64,000 nucleotides of DNA from Hemileia vastatrix (GCA_030280995.1 JASXTE010000007.1:4448001-4512000), one strand, 5' to 3'; positions 22,790-33,859 are shown, counted from the stretch's first letter. Translations and numbers: made by a program. Notes: a model not told the origin generated them from the letters alone.

Positions 22790-23365
22790 CTTTGTTTCAA
22801 ACTTGGGTTCAAATTTTTGGGTTTATAATATATTAAATAATATATACTTTTGTAGTGATTTCTGGATCACTATAGTAAGTTAACCTTTGCACCTCTCACT
22901 TATATTATTAAATTTTTATTGCAATAACAGTGATTGTTTAAACTCCACTGTTACTATATTTACTTCTCCTTCCATTTTCTTCTATCTTCTTCTTCTTCTT
23001 CTAGTGACTCTCCTATAAGTTTATTTAAAATTTACTGTAAATGTCAATGCTAAATAATAACTTGAATTTTTTTTGTATATATTTATTTTTTATTTATATA
23101 TTAAATTTTTTATTTGAATATTAATTTTTATTTCTCTTAAACTGTCATTGAGCACTGTGTTAGAAAATAAAATAAAATATGAGGGACATTTTAATATTAA
23201 TTTTAATTATTCACTAGCTTTACCCTTTTGTAATTAGTTAATTTATTATAGGTAAATTCAATGTAAATATATTATAATTAATAAAAAATAAAAATAATAA
23301 GGTGTGGCTTCATCACATTAAAGAATTAATTATTTTACTGGGTAAGTCTAGCATCCTGGCTGACA
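22790..23365 (-). repeat. G1/G2-type LTR fragment(s), orientation mixed
   Basis: The right end (about 23130-23365) read on the minus strand starts TGTCAGCCAGGATGC and aligns with the outer end of the LTR at about 28980-29194, so it is G2's 3' LTR or a related LTR. The left part (about 22830-23010) ends in a CTTCTTCTTCTTCTAG tract that instead resembles the 3' end of the plus-oriented G1 LTR. I cannot separate these pieces firmly. Confidence 0.55.
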
Positions 23366-24440
23366 CTTTATCATTCATAACTTGTTTGTGATGGAGAGCG
23401 GCACCAAGACCAAAAAAAAATGGCATCAGTGTATAAAAAAATGGTTTATTATAGTCAGGCAAAGCAAGGATTGGTGCTGACATCAAACAATGTTTCAGAG
23501 TGTCAAAAGCTCTTTGTCTTTCATTTTTACCGGCAAAAGCAAGATCTTTCCTAGTTAATTGGGTAAGGTGTAATGCTATTACCTGGTAATTTTTAATATT
23601 TTTTCTATAGTATCCACACATTCACAAAAAACTCTGGAGCTATTTAACCGTGGTAAGAGCTTTCACCTGTTGTATGGCTGACACTTTGTTCTGATCAAAA
23701 ATATCTGTAAACCTGAGACAACATGACCAAGTACTTTCAAAGAATGGAAACCAAATTTGCATTTTTTCAAGGCAAGTGTCATATTTATCTCATCCATCTT
23801 ATGAAAAACTTTGCATAGGTAGTCAAGTTGGTCCTCAAATTTTTAGAGAATATGATGATATCATCAATGTAAACCATCAGTCATCCTTTAATTATTTATT
23901 GATGAAATATTTTATCCATAACCTTATGAAAAAATGAAGGAGAATTTTTGGGGCGAAATGGCATCATAAAATATTTATAAATACCCATATGAGTAGCAAT
24001 CATCAGAAAAAAATTGGAATTCTTCTCAACAGGTACCTGCTGATATCCTATATTACCATCTAAACAGCTGATATATTTAGCACCTTTTTAGGTAGCATGT
24101 ATAGAGCTAATTCTGGGTAAAGGATAGATATCATCTTCAGTATAAATGTTTAATTCTCTATAATCACCACATAACCTGGCTTTATCTCTCTTATTATAAA
24201 TTAGGACAGGTGGGATAACACAATATTTAGGTTTTTCAACTCTTTTTTCAATAATATTCATTTTTAAAAGGGTAGAGATATTGTCTTCAATATATTTTCA
24301 CTTTGTGGGAGAAGCAGGATAAGGCTTATTTTTTAAACAAGGTGGTATTTCAGTTAACGGGAAAGACAATGAGAGCTTCCTTTCTTCTTTTAACAATCCT
24401 AATTCATGTGACCCATGAGCAAAGGCCATAGGAGGAGATT
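23366..24440 (-). pseudogene. G2 reverse transcriptase and partial RNase H
   Basis: The clearest piece is MCGYYRKNIKNYQVIALHL followed by the RNase H start FFFGLGAALHHKQVMNDK, nearly the same as G1 residues ending at INDK. RT similarity continues to about 24440 in other frames with many lesions. It is a dead copy. Confidence 0.78.
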
Positions 24441-25110
24441 TTATTAATTTAATGATGGAATCTTTTTCCTCAACAGAAAGCTGTTCTCCAATGAAACAGT
24501 ATAAATTTCAGAAAGAAGGGAAGGCATTTCTTTTGGAGATATTCCTTTATATTGAAATAAAGAATGACATGCATTCAACTCTGCTGATAATAATTGTTTG
24601 AGGGAGAAAATTTTAAATTTTCTCTTCCCATTCAACCCCATTGTGAAGCATTGGTTTCAGGGATCCAATTTTATGCCATATTTTGTTAAAATATTATTTT
24701 CAACAATGAACCAAGTACTTAAGTTATCATTTTTCATAACTACAAAATCACACATAGCTCTTACAAAGCCATGATTATATTTTTGAAAAATACTGTGGCT
24801 TTGTATTTACTAATGGGGGACAAAACCAAGCCATAACCTCTCCGATTCTCATAAATTATAAGCATAAGTTTTGATTTATAATCCTGGTCCACTGAAGCAA
24901 GTGCTTTTTCATATACTACACTTCCTCCAGCTCCAGAATTTGAAACCACCTCAATGTTATTTACATTAATCAAGACTGGTTCCTTGAGAGGTGAAATAAT
25001 TATTGAGCTGTCCTCAAGATTTCTTATTATCCCCACATCTTCTACTGTAGATAAATTATTATTCCTAATGTCAATATTATTCAAATAATGAATATATTCT
25101 TCCATCATTA
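24441..25110 (-). pseudogene. G2 protease region
   Basis: Minus-strand pieces include NSGAGGSVVYEKALASVDQDY (24761-25108) and MGLNGKRKFKIFSLKQ (24444-24641), matching G1 around its protease. The catalytic Asp position reads Asn-Ser-Gly-Ala, so activity is lost. Confidence 0.72.
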
Positions 25111-27433
25111 AAATTTTGGGGCGAGATTCATATGAAATGTTGCTGGCACAATAACTTGAAGTATCATCCAGTGCAACTGTGTTGTCAGCATGTTCCTCTT
25201 TTTTCTCAACAAGATTTATTTTCTTGTCACAAACATATCCTTTCTGCCAAGGCTTGCTGCATTTATAGCAAGTTTTTGTTGCATACTTTTTTGGTGCAAC
25301 AGGGGAAGAAGGTTTATAAAATTTTTCAAGAGGTTTCTGTTGGTAATTGGAGGCTTTCTCCTATTAAGTTCTACGAATAAATCTTCTAGAATCATACTAT
25401 CTAATTGAAAGACTATTAATAAAAGAAAAAGGTTCTATTTAGAACTCAGTCCTAGCAACTATTAAGTCTCTCAGAGACATAGGAAATTTATAGAGGATCC
25501 TGTCCTTCCATAATTCATAATACATACTTGGATCCATTTCCCTCAGGATTTTCACAAATTTAATCAGGAATTAAATAGCTTTTTCAGTAGAAGAAGATCT
25601 ATATCTAGCTTCCTCATACTGTCTTTTTTGAGCTAACCCAAACTTGGAACCACCAAATTGTGCTTTAATTAATTTCTTCCAATCTTCCCATAAGTAGTCA
25701 TTTTTATCTAAAAGGACTGATTCATACCACATTAGAGCTACATTGGTAAAGAAAGAAATTAAATTTTACACAATTTCTTCATCTGGAAAATTGTAAGAAT
25801 TTTTCAGATTATCAATCCTGAAAATAAATTTCTGCCAATCAAAGGAAGAATCACCATCAAATCTTAGATATTGGTCAAGTTTTTGCCAATTCTTTTGATT
25901 TAAAGCAGTTTCCTTATTAAAAGCTTGTTTCTAAGTGAGAAGAAGCTGTGAATTCTCTAATAGGGCAGTAATCCCATTTTTTATCCCTTTTGTAGATGAA
26001 CAAGGTGCATCATAAATTTTTGATAAAAGCTCGGGAATATCTACAGGCACTTCTGGCACTGGGTTTTCTTTAGATGAACCAGGGAAAGGTACAATTAGAG
26101 TATCCTGTGCAACAGGCTCTTTCAAAGAAATTTCAGAATACTTTTGGTCATGCAATAATGAATTAAAATTATCTTCAATGGTTGTTAGCCTAGTCTTCAC
26201 TGTTGGAATACTAGATAATGTCTCATTGATTGTTGCAAAAGATAATTTGTTATTATTTTGCAAACATGAATAATGGTCACCTAGTCTCTTTAAGTTCAAC
26301 ATATGTCCCTCTAGTTCCTGGAAACAGATAGACACAGTGTCTTGTAACTTAAACAAATCATTTTTGATATTTTTTCACAATGCAACTTTCTTCTTACAAG
26401 CTACTTGGCACTTATAAAAATCATCAGAAACTCTTTTTAATTTACTTCTCACTGATTTGTAACCTTATTCAGTCATCAAAATATTGATTTTTTGAGTCAA
26501 TTGCATGTTTTTCATTATATGATTCTGTTTGGCAATAATATCTTTCAAGTATTCATCATTAATGAAGCTACATCTGGGGTATTTCTTAACAAGGAAACAG
26601 GTTAATTTTTCAGATTCTCATAAAATTAAGGATCAAGTGTTTCATCATAATCAGCCATATCAGGATTAATCATTGAAGTTGAAATCAATACTAAAGGATT
26701 AGTTAAATCAGAATACTTAGTAATATGATTACTACAGCCAACCTCTACTGATCTCAAGGTATCATCTCCTCTTCCGGAATCACCTGAAGGAACAAGGTTA
26801 CTTGGGACTTAATAGAGGGGCTTACCATAGTTTTGGCATAAATTGAATAATTTGATTTTTTTTCCTCTTTCTTCCTCCTTGGTAGGGGTGAGGGGGTATT
26901 GGGTTGAACTGATGGGGCCTGGAAGGATATGCCTGAGGTGCTTGCTGTTGTTGTTGGGCCTGGAGGTAGTCTCACTTGTTGTTTAGCCAGTTCCATTGCC
27001 ATTTTGAAACTTTACCTTTTCCTGCTGTTGAGGAGCCAATTCTTGATGGTCTTTTGTTGCTGGAGGAGGTTTCCTCTTCTCTTGAAGAAAGGATTATAAA
27101 TTTCTTACCTTTTCTTCTAGAATTTCTACATTTGATTTTAGTTTGAGGTTCTCTGCCCTCAACTCCTTGATGTGAGTAGAGAGGTTTCTGACTTGCTGTT
27201 GCAAGGCCATCTTTTTTATCTTAAATCCTCTTGGAAGCTCTTCTGGGGGATTTTGATCCAGAGCAGTCTTTTCCACAAATATCTCTATTTCTTGCATTTT
27301 CACATCCTGATTGCTCCAATAATTGATTAATTTGAGCAAGTTTTTTAGTCAAAGGAGAGCTTACAGAAGTTTTATCATAATCAATCAAGTCTAGTTCCTC
27401 ATCAGGGCCAGCAGAAGCACTTTGATCAGTCAT
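25111..27433 (-). pseudogene. G2 gag
   Basis: The likely start is at 27433 (MTDQSASAGPDEELDLIDYD). Pieces then cover the conserved LPRGFKIKKMALQQQVRNLS segment (27094-27339), a Pro-rich part (26754-27002), a coiled-coil part (25931-26356) and a zinc knuckle near 25240-25290 of the same C-x2-C-x7-H/Y type as G1. The order equals G1 gag, with several frameshifts. Confidence 0.75.
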
Positions 27434-28060
27434 TGTTGTATATAACTGAACTGAGAGACAGAAATATTAAAATTAAACCAGTTATTATTTAACTTTGTTG
27501 AAAGAAAAAAAGGGAAAAAATAAAAATATTTCAATTATATAATCAATTTTCAAGATTATTTAATCAACTAGAATAATGAAAATATATGATTTATCAGGAC
27601 AAAAGTCAACTGGATTAATTATTACAATTTTTAATTAATTAAAAAAATTAAGATATGTTATTACCAGGATCAACTGAAATAATAAAAGAATTAATTGTCA
27701 GGACAAAAGTCAACTGGAATAATTAACACAAGTCTCAATTAATTACTAATACTCAAATTGGTATATAATTATCAGGATTATGAGTCAACTGAAATTCTTA
27801 TTACCAGGACTTTAATTTCTACTGAATTAATTTAATATAATTAATTCAAGTAATTTATATATTTTATATTTCACTCCAAAGAAAATTGTCAACTGAAGCA
27901 ATAAAATAAGATTTTAATTATCAGGACAATTGTCAACTGAAATAATTAAAAAAAATATAATTAATTTAATAATTTTATTTCTTCAAGGACTAAGAATAGT
28001 TTTTCTCTATTTTGGTCAAATAGGAAAAAAAAAATTTTTTTAATGGTAACAAAAAAATTA
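27434..28060 (-). repeat. G2 leader with an array of about seven small hairpins
   Basis: Between about 27595 and 27940 the plus strand repeats variants of TCAGGACAAAAGTCAACTGG at irregular 30-100 bp spacing (near 27597, 27667, 27698, 27774, 27803, 27876 and 27920). On the minus strand each is CAGTTGAC-(3 to 8 nt)-GTCCTG, a short hairpin, and most are followed by ATAATTA. One copy contains the perfect palindrome GACAATTGTC. The array lies in the untranslated leader. Confidence 0.65.
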
Positions 28061-28069
28061 TTTTTTACC

Positions 28070-29194
28070 AGGCACATCCCCTGTAATTTGAACAAATTAA
28101 TGCCACTACAGAGTGCTGAGTAAAAAGATATATGTGAAAGATAAAATAAGGAGAATGAGACCTACAGATATTAACTGGTATATTCACTACAAATATATTT
28201 GACAAAAACACCTATATAAACCTTAGATTTGGTGCAATTTTTGTTTCCCAGTTGTGGAAAAAAAGGTAAGTCACATAATTTATGACGTTTGTTGTTTTCA
28301 GTTGTCCACAAGTCCTTATTGGTCCTTGTAGTTAAAGGTCCCTCAGTAGCTGGCATAAAGATAACAATGATTTGACAACAATTCAGAAAGGCTCCCAACT
28401 GTCAAGGGGTCCTAATAGTCTAGAAGATTTTATGGCAGTCCAAACGGCAGAGAAGGTGGATAACTCAAGAATTTTAAAACAGGTACGTAGTTTTTATCTT
28501 TTATGATTAATTACTCAATTAGAAGGTAAATAAATAATATTATTATTACACATGGGAATTAGATTTACATAAATGTAAGTATTAAAGCAGAAGTAGTAGT
28601 AATAAAAATGATTTTGGTTGTAAAAAAAATTTTTTTATTGATAAGTAATGAATCAAAACAGTACAAAGTTGAAGGCCTTTTAATGGTAAAAATGAGAGAG
28701 ACTCATGGAGTTAAGAAGACTTCATACAAGGGTGTTAGAGAAAAGATACTCTCAAAATAAGGAATTCCAAAGAGCAAAGAGTACTAAAAAGATGTGTCAA
28801 TAAGATATTTAAATATATCTATTAAATTATTTAATATATTTTTAAAGTTAAATTTAAATGTCACACTTAGTACAAAAAATTTGATTTTTCCAATTTTTAT
28901 AATTTAATATAATTTTAGTATTTTAAATTAAATAATATTAATTTTTATCAATTTTAGTATTAGAATATTTTTATCTCTTTTAACCTGTCATTGATCAGAG
29001 TGTTAGGGAATAAAAATATAAGGGACATTAATTTAAATATTTACTTAAATTTACACATTGTAATTATTTAATTTATTACAAGTAATTTTAAAGTAAATAT
29101 AGTATTATTAATAATAAAATAAGAAAAAAGGCATGGCTTCATCCCAGTAAATCATTAATTATTTTACTGGGTAAGTCTAGCAGCATGGCTGAAA
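28070..29194 (-). repeat. G2 5' LTR (approximate inner edge)
   Basis: The outer edge on the minus strand reads TTTCAGCCATGCTGC at 29194, homologous to TGTCAGCCAGGATGC at 23365. The first about 220 bp align with that LTR. A TATA-like TTTATATAGG lies at about 28206-28215 on the minus strand. The inner edge is inferred only from composition and the G1 LTR length of about 1.1 kb. A hairpin with CCCAGTAAA/TTTACTGGG arms is at 29143-29171. Confidence 0.6.
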
Positions 29195-29295
29195 AGAGCC
29201 TACCCATCTCAGATAGTGTCTATAGCTTATTTTTATTGAATAGTTTTCTTTATAACCGGCATAAAGCAAGGGAATAGACCAGTGGCTCCAAGTGA

Positions 29296-29964
29296 AGAGG
29301 TCAAAAATTTGTTGAGTATGGATCAGATCCGGTAGTGGAGGTAGCTTCTACCATGAAATGTTGTGGACTAGTAGTCAAAGATTATGATGAGGAGGTTGTG
29401 GATGTAGTTTAACCAACCAGAATTAATTTATTTATTGAAGCTGATCCAGAGTTTGAAGTAAGTGTTTAATATTATAACTTTTGTTTTTTTTCTCTGGTAG
29501 CTAACTGATCCTTATTTATTAAGGTAGATATTATTAAAGAATTGCATATTGAACCAGCAGTATTAGTGGTTGAACCATGAATTAAAGCTGATCAACTAGT
29601 TAAAGAGGGTCCCTCTAGGATTATCCACAGCATAACAACAAATTTGTCTTTGAATGGGGAGGTGGAATTAGATCAGGTGTGGTCAAAGAGGCTGCGGCAT
29701 GATTTTCAAACCACTTTTGTCACACAATTTTGCAACAAGATCAATGGGATACTTGATGTAGCTTCCTTCAATGTAGCCAAGGAATTGCTGGATATCAGAA
29801 AGGTGGTTGCAATTGGGGAGGAAGTTGTATTTGAGAATATTAGAAAGGAGACTAGAAGTGTGGTAAAATATATAAAAGAATCAAATCAAAGAAAAATTGA
29901 AGAAAAAAAAGAAAAGAGAAAGAAAAAGAAAAGAAAGAAAAATTTGTATATAGTTTTATTTTGA
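29296..29964 (+). pseudogene. Unknown spliced gene remnant (two in-frame stops)
   Basis: Exon 1 (29296-29457) reads KFVEYGSDPVVEVASTMK and, after one TAA, INLFIEADPEFE. A 66-bp intron follows, and exon 2 (29524-29964) continues in frame as VDIIKELHIEPAVLVVEP, one TGA, then KADQLVKEGPSRIIHS and LNGEVELDQVWSKRL, ending in a Lys/Arg/Glu-rich tail. I do not recognise the family and see no transposon domain. Two nonsense codons in about 200 codons point to a pseudogene; it may be a host gene fragment or another element's ORF. Confidence 0.5.
29458..29523 (+). other. Predicted intron of the unknown gene remnant
   Basis: The donor is GTAAGT, a CTAAC branch-like site lies near 29504, and the acceptor is AAG at 29521-29523. 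Removing 66 bp in phase 0 keeps the reading frame open on both sides. An alternative AG at about 29502 exists but fits the branch site less well. Confidence 0.5.
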
Positions 29965-30689
29965 ATATTTATTAATTTTTTTTTATATTTTTGTGCTGAA
30001 TTTTCATTTGTTTTAATAAAGAGAAGAAATTGAAATTATGAGAATGAGAAGAAAGAAAACTTAAAAAATTTTGTTTTTTGTTTTTATTTTTAATTTTTAA
30101 TTTTAATTTTAATTTATTTTTTTTTGCTTTAAATTTTAAATTTTAAATTTATTAATTTGAATTAAAAGAAAAGAGAAAAGAAGGAAAATAATTTTTTTTA
30201 AAGAAAAAATTTTACAAGAAAAAAAAATCCGTTTAAAAAAGAAAATTTATAAGTTAAGACGAATTGAAAAATAAGGAAAAAAATAATTTAAAATTTCCGG
30301 GAAAATAAGAAGGCTTTGAGTTGTATCCTGAAGATATTAATGTTTTATAAATTTTTGATTTAGGAGAAAAGAGAAGAAGAAAATTAAAAGAAATGAAAAA
30401 TGAAAAATAAATTTTTTAGTTTTGACTAAAGAAAAAATTGTATTGAGATTGAATTGAAGTTTTAAGAATTACAATAAAAACAATTGATAAGAAAAAAGAA
30501 AAAATGTTATTTTGTATAGTAAGATTCAGAGAAACAGAAATTTTTTTTAGTTTTTTTTAATTTATTTTGATTTGATATGATTTTTATTTTATTTTATTAT
30601 TTTATTACTTTATTATTTTATTATTTTATTACTTTTTTAGGGGGTATCAATGTTCAGGGATCTGCAATTTATTTAATTGCAGAAAATAA
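29965..30689. repeat. AT-rich low-complexity stretch
   Basis: The stretch is dominated by A/T runs, with TTTTAATTTTAAT-like repeats at about 30098-30170 and TTATTTTATTA-type repeats at about 30585-30636. No gene, LTR edge or structured element was recognised. Confidence 0.7.
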
Positions 30690-31013
30690 TCTGCATACCC
30701 CAATTATCTTCCGCATATATTTCACTACGCAATATAGGGGGTGGACTTGCTAGCAAGTCCTCAACCTGAACTCAGATGGAACTCAGATGGAACTCAGACT
30801 GAACTCATACTGAACCCATACTGAACTCTACTTGAACACCCACCTAAAACTGTTCTGCTGAGTGGTGTTCATCCCTGATTGTATGGTTCCTTTATCAATA
30901 GCTCAATGTGTGTTCAATCTATGGTGAGTTTGGGTCCAAGGTTGCGGACTTGCTAGCAAGTCCGCCCCCCATATTGTGTGGTGTTTATGCTAATAATTGG
31001 GTTATTAGACACT
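30690..31013. mobile_element. Small inverted-repeat element with palindromic ends (MITE-like)
   Basis: The left end (about 30690-30760) and the reverse complement of the right end (about 30944-31013) align imperfectly over roughly 70 bp: CCCAATTAT, GCATA, CAC-AC-CAATAT, GGGGG, then GGACTTGCTAGCAAGTCC. That last 18-bp block is itself a perfect palindrome at 30743-30760, and a 20-bp perfect palindrome at 30945-30964. The interior holds seven 11-bp units (30768-30844). No ORF or clear target duplication was found, so a non-autonomous element is an inference. Confidence 0.65.
30768..30844. repeat. Seven-unit 11-bp minisatellite, core GAACTC
   Basis: GAACTC or close variants begin at 30768, 30779, 30790, 30801, 30812, 30823 and 30834, exactly 11 bp apart. 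The unit is about GAACTCAGATG. A second 11-bp array with core GGAGTC (reverse complement GACTCC) is at 51325. Confidence 0.85.
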
Positions 31014-31062
31014 TTACGTTTCAATGTTCATCTCTCATCCAACATTTTTTTACTCAATTTTT

Positions 31063-31146
31063 CATAACCACATCTTGGACAACTATCTGTCATAACCACA
31101 TGTTGCACAACTTTCTGCCATAACCACATCTTGGACTACTCTCTGT
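31063..31146. repeat. Three-unit 28-bp tandem repeat
   Basis: Units at 31063, 31091 and 31119 each start CATAACCACATCTTGGACAA or a close variant and end CTGT or CTGC. The third unit runs to the very start of the solo LTR at about 31145. Confidence 0.85.
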
Positions 31147-32411
31147 TTCAGCCAGGCTATACCAGGAGCCCAGTAAATGATATGTTGATTTATTGGACCT
31201 AAATGAGGGCGTAAGAATTGCATTTGATGTATATAAATTAATATTTTATTGCATAATAAAATTATATAAGTATCTTATTAAATTTAAGTTTTATATTAAT
31301 TTTATTGTTATATATATTATTTATACATTTAATTTAAGCATAATATATTTTATATTCTACAAATAATGGTGCATTTTTATGTATTTAATAATTATAAATT
31401 AATAATTAATTAATTACAAACATATATTATAATTATATGTGTAAAATTGAATTATAATGTAATTAAATTAATTAATTAAATTTATATATTAAATGAAACT
31501 TTTCATATATTATTAAACAATAATATTGGGCGCTTTTTTGACCCTTAATTGTGTCAGAAAAATTATTTAATAAATAAATTTTAACACTTATTCAATAACA
31601 TAGTATTGAAATCCCCACTTTAAATTACAAATTTCATTAAATTAATTATATGTTTCATTTAAACTAATTATTAAATTAATTACTTAGTTAAAACAATTAA
31701 TTAAGATTGCTTTTAACTAAATTGAATTGATTACATTAATTTTTGGCATGAAAATAATTCTATATGTTTTACTAAAACCCTTTACATGTCACTATAATGT
31801 CTGTTTTGGATTATTTTACTCACTGTTCTCATGTTTCAAACTTACTTGGCTACTAATTATTTTAATTAAGTGTTTTTTAGAAATTATGGTGGGAAAATTA
31901 GTTACTTACTCATTGGTTTAGTTGAATGTCTCATGTTTTTCTCTCAGTCTCCATGTTTTAGTTATATTCTTTTTAATATCTAGATTCATGTTATTCCTTT
32001 TTGTAATTACTATATGGTGACGCTTCAGAGGGTCCTTTGCCTATAAAAGGCTATGGATTATCCCCTGTAGCTGGATCAATTATTATACACTCAATTCAAA
32101 TACATTTTTAAATATATTAAGTTTATCTAATTTTTATTAGCATTATAAGTCTAAATTTAAAAGTAAATAAATTATCTAAGGTTGTTATAAGTCTATTAAT
32201 AATTATCATTGAGAACCGCGCACTGCTATATAACTTACAATATTTTAATATTATAAATTGAACCTCACTGTTTTGTCACTGCTCAAATATTGTCGTAGTA
32301 TTTCTTTGTTTTTCTCTCTAATTTTCTTAAGCTACCAATTATTATAAAAATCTATTTTATTATTTCTCTATTCCTTTCCTCCTTTTTCCTCCTCCTTCTA
32401 GACGACTGGCC
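31145..32411 (+). repeat. Solo LTR of the G1 family
   Basis: It aligns with 6589-7732: CAGCCAGGCTAT-CCAGGAGCCCAGTAAATGA near the start, the promoter block with TATAAAAG at 32042-32049, and the CTTCTAGACG-CTG end. No G1 internal sequence adjoins it. Its right end joins a truncated LTR of element C rather than host DNA. The first bases (TGTTTCAGCC against TGTCAGCC) have drifted, so the start is uncertain by a few bases. Confidence 0.83.
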
Positions 32412-33163
32412 AATAGAACCTGTTGCCAAAGATGAGTTAAATGAAGAACTAACCTTGCAACAAACACAGCCAATTGTGGAAAAAAACAGTGAAAACTGAG
32501 TGAGGAACAAAGATATCACCTCTGGATGGTTGTATGATAATTAAAATTGCCACAAATTGTCTTATTCACTATGTACACACAGACCACTATCTAAGAGCCC
32601 ATGCACACCAACAAATTTGACGCCTGTACCAGCCAAATTGAATAAAACCCTCCAGAAGCGCTCCCCAACCTTCTAAAACAGAGGTGGGCGGGCCACCTGA
32701 AGCGGCCCGGCCTCCCTGAAGCCTGAAAACCAATAAAAACATCTAATCTACTTAGAAAAATTCACTACAACTACTAAAACCCTTAAAACACAAAATTACG
32801 CTATAACAACATTGAGACATGAAATATAGAGCTAAATTAGCCCTATCTAATGGTACTAAGCACTTAACCCTAAGACTTAAGGTAATCCCATAAAACACAA
32901 AAAACAAAATCAAACAGCTATCTTTTGTAAGTGAAAAATGAGGAAATCACCCCTTAAAACTTAGAATATGAAAAATATCAACAAGACATGAAATATATAT
33001 AATAACCGGGGCTATCCAATGATAGTACCCACATATCTGCAGTTCCAATATTCATGGAATAAATCCAGAAAAACACCCAATTCTTCAACAGATGTCAATT
33101 AAGACATGCACAAAAAGCGCCAAACAACACAACAAAGGCCCCTGCCAATGTTGGAAGACCACA
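32412..33163 (-). repeat. 3' LTR of C (outer end missing)
   Basis: It aligns with the inner part of 43873-44795, from GAACCTGTTG-CAAA onward, and ends TTGGAAGACCACA. About the first 310 bp are absent; the sequence switches to the G1-type solo LTR at 32411. The tract TCCTCTCTCC (33164-33173) beside it is the complement of the polypurine tract. Confidence 0.8.
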
Positions 33164-33211
33164 TCCTCTCTCCAATTAAGAAATTACACATTCTTTCTTT
33201 ATCAAACCACC

Positions 33212-33859
33212 ATGTTCAACCTTCTTACCAAATCTTCCTCTGGAATGGGACCTTGCCAATACTGCATTGACAATAATCTAATCTGCACCATCACACCTCC
33301 TGTCCATCCATACAGAACGTCCTGTGATGTCTTCCACTCCAAAAAGAAGACCTGCTACAGACCTGGTCTATTATCTTCTGCAACAACTTCACCTTGACCT
33401 CAACCTGGTCTATCTTCTACCAGCAACAAAAGATCTGGGCCATCCATCTTGATTCACAGATTAATCAAAAAGCTAAATCCTTCCAATAAGAGTGCCAAAA
33501 CCACTAAAAAAACAAGTTCCACTATCCCTGGTCCATCTGATGGTAAAAACTACTATTTCTTATTTCCACTTTATAAAACTGATGACTTCTCAGTTACTTC
33601 ATCTTCTGACAGTGATGATAACAATGTAGGATCCATTGAACCAACAACACCAAACCACTTGCCCACAATTAAAACCAAGTTCCAACAACACACATCTCAA
33701 CAGAAACACCTCCTTCTAAACTACTTCCAATCCACTCCCGCTATAGATTCACAGAACATTGAGAACAGAAGACACCTCATTCACTAGTTCAAGGCTAATT
33801 CTGAACACTTCATTTCATCTCTTGATTCCCTCTGTAATTCCACTAGTACGAGAGCTTGA
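33212..33859 (+). pseudogene. Z1 of C: Zn2Cys6-like protein gene (two nonsense codons)
   Basis: The ATG at 33212 gives MFNLLTKSSSGMGPCQYC, then IDNNLIC, a 12-residue linker and a second half reading SCDVFHSKKKTC, where one Cys is lost compared with D (SCDACYSRKKTC). A TGA at 33395-33397 and a TAG at 33788-33790 interrupt a single reading frame; E has CAG at the second site, so this is C to T. Conserved later blocks are STIPGPSDGK, DSDDNNVGSIEP and QQKHLLLNYFQS. The start is 49 bp from the LTR. The likely role is a DNA-binding protein; unproven. Confidence 0.75.

Larger units (their letters stand above)
23366..29194 (-). mobile_element. G2: Ty3/gypsy element related to G1, integrase deleted
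   Basis: Read on the minus strand, the order is LTR, leader, gag, protease, RT and start of RNase H. The RNase H reading frame then runs straight into the first base of an LTR at 23365 (NDK followed by TGTCAGCC). The remaining RNase H, integrase and chromodomain are absent. Protein pieces match G1 throughout. Frameshifts and stops are numerous. Confidence 0.83.

Noticed and set aside
31063..31146. CRISPR-like spaced repeats
   Set aside because: The 28-bp units are directly adjacent without spacers, and the DNA is fungal; it is a simple tandem repeat.
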